Part shown: positions 60,696-64,000 of the stretch, piece after piece
Layout: every line of letters begins with the position of its first letter
How positions within the stretch are numbered: the stretch's first letter is position 1
NCBI GenBank assembly: GCA_964219355.1
Contig: CAXPOZ010000001.1
Location: 1-64,000, forward strand
Direction of reading: 5' to 3'
Length of the DNA stretch: 64,000 bases
DNA from: Parvularcula sp964219355
Lineage (GTDB): Bacteria; Pseudomonadota; Alphaproteobacteria; Caulobacterales; Parvularculaceae
Notes under the pieces: model-generated
Databases searched by the model: none
Told to the model about the DNA's origin: nothing
What the model saw: the letters and a program-made list of their open reading frames with translations, nothing else
Position numbers and translations under genes: made by a program

Positions 60696-63068
60696 CTAGA
60701 TATCGCAATTGAGCCGGCCTTCGAGGCCGGCTATTTTTTCGTCAGTCTCCGGAGATTTTTCTTCTCCACCGTTGATCACGCCTGTGCCGAGCTGCGCGTT
60801 CAACGCGCGGGCCTCGGCAATGGCCCGGCACGACAGAGCGAGCGATCCGGGAATGCCCGCCTGCGTGAGGTAAGAATCCACCAACAGTCTCTGGTAATAT
60901 GGAGTCTGTGGAAATTTTTCGTCGAGGAATGAGGCAAGTTCAACTGCCTCGCTCGCGGCCTCACGCGCCTCATCGTGCCGCCCGAGTTCGTTGAGGTAAA
61001 GAACGCGATCCTGAAGGACCTTGTTCAGACCCTCTGGTCCGCCTGCATCTTCCGCATCCAGCGCAAAGAGTTCACGTGCTGCGGTGAGTGCGTCGCCATT
61101 GGCCCTAAGAGCCGCCTCAAGATCGCCGGCCGCGGTATGGGCACGCGCGATGATCATGCTGGCCGTCAGCAGCTGGGTCTTCTGATAGTAATTGTCGGGC
61201 TCGCCCTGAAGCTGGCCGAGGCGGTAGGCTCTGGCATAGCCGAGAGGGGCGACGGCTTCTGCGGGCCGACCCAGATCTATCAGGAGTTCGCCCTCCTGCA
61301 TGGCCATGTAGGCGGCCATCTCTTCACCACCGCCAAGCCGTTCAAACATCTCATCGTCGAGCTCCGCGCGCCAGGACTGGACCTCGTTCAGCGCGGTCTC
61401 ATAGTCTTCCCGCTGATAAAGGATTTGCAGCCTGTCCGTGCGGCCACTCCAGAAATGCCGCAGCAGCGTACGTTCGTTCTCGTCACCGAGCGCGGTGCCT
61501 TTGGATGCCATATCCAGCACTTCAGCGTTGTAGCGGGCCGCCGTATCGACATCTTCATCGTAAAGAAGGTGCTGCATGGAGAGGTTCCGCTTCACCATGG
61601 CGAGTTCGGCCAGCGCTTTTGTGTTATTCGGCTCGTCGGCCAGAAGTTTTTCAAGCGCGACTTCCGATTTGAGGAGCAGTTCCTTGGATTTCTCCGTGTC
61701 GCCCAGATTGGCGAGACCCACGGCACCATAGAGATTGGCGAGCCGCAGGTTCATGGTGCCGATGTCAAAGAGTACATCGTTGGGAACGTTCTCGCCGCCG
61801 GCAAGGTCATCGACATAGTCACTGACCAGATTGGCAAGATTCCGCCGAGGCTCCAGTGTGCCGGCGACCTGTTCGAATTCGTCATAGGTATCGAAAATCA
61901 GGCTACGGCTTAAGCTGCGCGCCTGCTCGAAGCGGGCATTCGCACTGTCGAGCGCCGTTTCGGCGCGCTGATACTGGAACAGTGTGACCGCGAAGGCGAT
62001 GATGAGGCCAATAGCGGCGAGTGAGCTGACACTCACGGCCAGCCAGTGCCTTTGGAAATATTTGCCAAAGCGGTAGAGCCGGCCGCCGCCCCGAGCGTCG
62101 ACGGAGTGGCCTGAAAGGAAATTCTCGACATCCTCGAAAAGGGCAAGGACGGATCGATATCGGTCGGCCGGGTCGGCCCGGGTCGCTTTGGCGATGATCG
62201 CAGACACATCCTGAGGGATGGTCAGCTCACCGAGCACCGCAGCGAGGAGCTTGCCCAGAGAATAGACGTCCGAAAGAGTGTTGGTCGGCGCTCCCTCCAT
62301 GCGTTCGGGCGCAGCAAAGCCTGGAGTGTATGTGCGCGAGTCAATCGCCTTCTGGGCCGCCGATGCCACGTCGTCTTCAAGCACCTGCGGTTTGGCAATC
62401 CCGAAATCGATCAGTTTGACGGCACCGTCCTTGGTGACGAGCACATTCGTCGGGGTGATATCGCGGTGGATAATGAGGTTCTGATGAGCGTGCTCGACCG
62501 CCGAGCAAACCTCGCAGAACACCTCCAGCCGCGCTTCGAGGGAGAGGTCCTTTTTCCTGACCCACTCGCTGATCGGAATTCCATCGACATACTCCATGAC
62601 GATGTAAGGCGATCCATCCGTCAGTGTACCGCCATCGAAAAGTCGTGCGATATTTGGGTGGTTGAGGCTCGCCAGGATCTGACGCTCGGTTTCGAAGCGG
62701 CCGATCAGAACATCGCTCAGTACGCCTGGGCGAATGATCTTGACGGCAACTTTATGATCGAAGTCACCGGCGTCGCGTTCGGCGATGTAGACAGCCCCCA
62801 TGCCGCCGCGGCCGATAAGGTCGGTGATCCGATATTGGCCGGCGCGTTCGGGCGAAACTTCGTCTTCAAGCGCATCCCGAGCGCCACCGGTACGCAAGGC
62901 CATGCTCATCGATGCTTCGGTCTTCAGGAGTTTGAGTACCCTCGTCAGAAGCGCGGGATCAGATGAGTACCGCGTTTTCGCCCAGCTCTCTCGGTCTGCC
63001 TCCGGCTTGTCGAAGGCTTCTTCGAGGGCCTTCATCGCCTCGATCTCTAGTTCCCGATTGTCTGCCAC
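60696..63068 (-). CDS. Serine/threonine protein kinase with membrane anchor and TPR-like tail
   Basis: 790 residues from GTG 63068, with GGAGGA upstream inside the sigma factor gene. Residues 1-70 are a helical lead-in. The kinase domain (about 79-335) has GRGGMGAVYIAE (86-97), VAVKIIRP (Lys110), HRDITPTNVL (201-210) and DFGIAKP (221-227). The usual Lys of HRDLKPxN is Thr205, so activity should be tested. A membrane helix (about 350-372) separates it from a periplasmic TPR-like tail that senses or binds something unknown. It is in an operon with an ECF sigma factor, a frequent bacterial pairing. Confidence 0.9.
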   Translation of the reverse strand: MADNRELEIEAMKALEEAFDKPEADRESWAKTRYSSDPALLTRVLKLLKTEASMSMALRTGGARDALEDEVSPERAGQYRITDLIGRGGMGAVYIAERDAGDFDHKVAVKIIRPGVLSDVLIGRFETERQILASLNHPNIARLFDGGTLTDGSPYIVMEYVDGIPISEWVRKKDLSLEARLEVFCEVCSAVEHAHQNLIIHRDITPTNVLVTKDGAVKLIDFGIAKPQVLEDDVASAAQKAIDSRTYTPGFAAPERMEGAPTNTLSDVYSLGKLLAAVLGELTIPQDVSAIIAKATRADPADRYRSVLALFEDVENFLSGHSVDARGGGRLYRFGKYFQRHWLAVSVSSLAAIGLIIAFAVTLFQYQRAETALDSANARFEQARSLSRSLIFDTYDEFEQVAGTLEPRRNLANLVSDYVDDLAGGENVPNDVLFDIGTMNLRLANLYGAVGLANLGDTEKSKELLLKSEVALEKLLADEPNNTKALAELAMVKRNLSMQHLLYDEDVDTAARYNAEVLDMASKGTALGDENERTLLRHFWSGRTDRLQILYQREDYETALNEVQSWRAELDDEMFERLGGGEEMAAYMAMQEGELLIDLGRPAEAVAPLGYARAYRLGQLQGEPDNYYQKTQLLTASMIIARAHTAAGDLEAALRANGDALTAARELFALDAEDAGGPEGLNKVLQDRVLYLNELGRHDEAREAASEAVELASFLDEKFPQTPYYQRLLVDSYLTQAGIPGSLALSCRAIAEARALNAQLGTGVINGGEEKSPETDEKIAGLEGRLNCDI
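60712..60739 (+). terminator. Intrinsic terminator after the GQQPYG-repeat gene
   Basis: AGCCGGCC (60712-60719) pairs with GGCCGGCT (60725-60732), loop TTCGA, followed by ATTTTTT. It lies inside the 3' end of the convergent kinase gene, so those bases serve both as terminator and as codons. Confidence 0.85.
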
Positions 63069-63069
63069 C

Positions 63070-63624
63070 TTACGGTCCTCCCATGGCGTCGAGGAGCCAG
63101 GTCCGCGCGATTTGCCATTGGCGTTTGACAGTGGATTCAGACGTCCCCAGAACTTCGCCGATCTCGGCCGGCGTCAGACCGCCAAAAAACCGCAGTTCTA
63201 CGATCTTGGCCTTTTCCTCATCGATGGCCTGAAGTCGGATGAGCGCCGTTTCAAGTTCTTCGAGATCGAGGCGCTGCTGTCCGCCCTCGAAGCGGGTCAA
63301 CAGCGTCACCTTTTCATGGGAACGCTTTTCGGACTTCTTCTTGCGGGCATGGTCGATCAGGATCCGGCGCATAGCGCGAGCCGAGAGCGCGAGGAAATGG
63401 CTTCGGTCAGCCCAGTCGATGCTGTCCATCTCCATCAGTCGCATGGCCGCCTCGTTAACGAGGTCTTCCGTCGCCAGAGAATTATTGCTCTCCCGGCGCA
63501 GGAGGGCGGCGGATACTTGTCGTAGCTCGCCGTAGAGCCGGTCGAACAGCTGGTCGCGAGCACCAATATCGCCGCGGCGCCAGTCTCCGAGCAGCATTCT
63601 GGTCTGCTGCATGTCCGTATTCAT
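63070..63624 (-). CDS. ECF-type sigma factor, serine/threonine-kinase-associated family
   Basis: 184 residues from ATG 63624. Region 2 shows DQLFDRLYGELRQVSAALLR and TEDLVNEAAMRLME; region 4 shows LQAIDEEKAKIVELRFFGG and EIGEVLGTSESTVKRQW, the helix-turn-helix. WADRSHFLALSARAMRRILIDHARKK is the mark of the subgroup of ECF-like sigma factors usually found beside a serine/threonine kinase. One base separates its stop from the kinase start. No anti-sigma factor is present, so the kinase is the likely regulator. Confidence 0.92.
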   Translation of the reverse strand: MNTDMQQTRMLLGDWRRGDIGARDQLFDRLYGELRQVSAALLRRESNNSLATEDLVNEAAMRLMEMDSIDWADRSHFLALSARAMRRILIDHARKKKSEKRSHEKVTLLTRFEGGQQRLDLEELETALIRLQAIDEEKAKIVELRFFGGLTPAEIGEVLGTSESTVKRQWQIARTWLLDAMGGP

Positions 63625-64000
63625 CGCATTCGACCTCCGGCTGACTGAAGATTGGCGCTGTTGTGGCAGCAAGGCGGGTGATCAGTTTCGATCAAACCTA
63701 GATAGAGACGGGGGCGATGGAAAGCGGCGTTCACGCTCGATATTTGTTTCAGGCGATTTTGGTCATTCCGTTTGGGTATGGCCCCTGAACCATCTTCAAG
63801 GCATTCCGCCAACAATCCCTGTCGTGTCTTCATCTCGAATGACAGATATGACCCGTCCCCTTTGAACGCAGCCATGTTGAGTGAAAGAATGACTTTTCCA
63901 ACGAAGAAGACAGATGGGCGCGAATATCTACATCCTTGATGTTTTCGATCTTGTAGAACTGGTTCTCTGCCATCATCCCCCCGGCCCCAGTTTTATGTCT
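63625..64000. other. Upstream region of the sigma factor, no convincing gene
   Basis: About 375 bases. A minus-strand frame of about 48 codons (63830-63976, beginning Met-Met-Ala-Glu-Asn) is possible, but it has no recognisable family. The last bases run off the window. The sigma factor promoter must lie in the part nearest 63624; no clear promoter was seen. Confidence 0.4.

Overview
The window reads as chromosomal DNA of a marine-type alphaproteobacterium. It is GC-rich. It carries ChpT, the histidine phosphotransferase of the CtrA cell-cycle relay, a fused IspDF, HisKA_2-type sensor kinases, a YjhX-family protein, SdhE beside FdxA, and a CarD-family regulator. No genus can be fixed from sequence alone. 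Hyphomonadaceae, Parvularculaceae and neighbouring groups are the best guess, and this is inference. No integrase, insertion sequence, CRISPR array or phage gene was found.

Positions 1-11.8 kb are housekeeping and metabolic: tRNA-Asp, an NADP-dependent oxidoreductase, a small autoregulated-looking operon (secreted hydrolase, membrane protein and XRE regulator behind two palindromes), a RhlE-like helicase, a PRC-barrel protein, phenylalanine hydroxylase, MiaA, SerB, a CGFS glutaredoxin, a YjhX protein, an MpaB-like oxygenase and ribosomal protein S4. From 12 to 23 kb are an orphan membrane protein, a histidine phosphatase, a TPR-VanY peptidase, a degenerate PleD/PopA-like protein, Mfd, and a SulP transporter with a beta-carbonic anhydrase. 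From 23 to 33 kb are SdhE, FdxA, a CarD protein with a long histone H1-like tail, aminopeptidase P, LigA and RecN, a lipoprotein M28 peptidase and PanD.

From 33 to 41 kb are ferredoxin-NADP reductase, a three-gene signalling cassette (MetOD1-like sensor, HisKA_2 kinase, receiver), IspDF-CinA, a lone receiver beside ChpT, and a membrane-anchored M23 peptidase.

From 41 to 58.8 kb lies a surface-glycan island, the most distinctive part of the window. It encodes glycosyltransferases, an FkbM methyltransferase, a Wzm/Wzt-type ABC exporter, an APS-type reductase (makes sulfite), a UDP-sulfoquinovose synthase (uses sulfite), and three large fusion proteins that join sulfotransferase domains to glycosyltransferase domains. 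One of these also has a KpsC-like capsule domain. Together they predict an exported polysaccharide carrying both sulfate esters and a sulfonated sugar. After an 860-base gene-free stretch come two small secreted proteins and an ECF sigma factor/Ser-Thr kinase pair.
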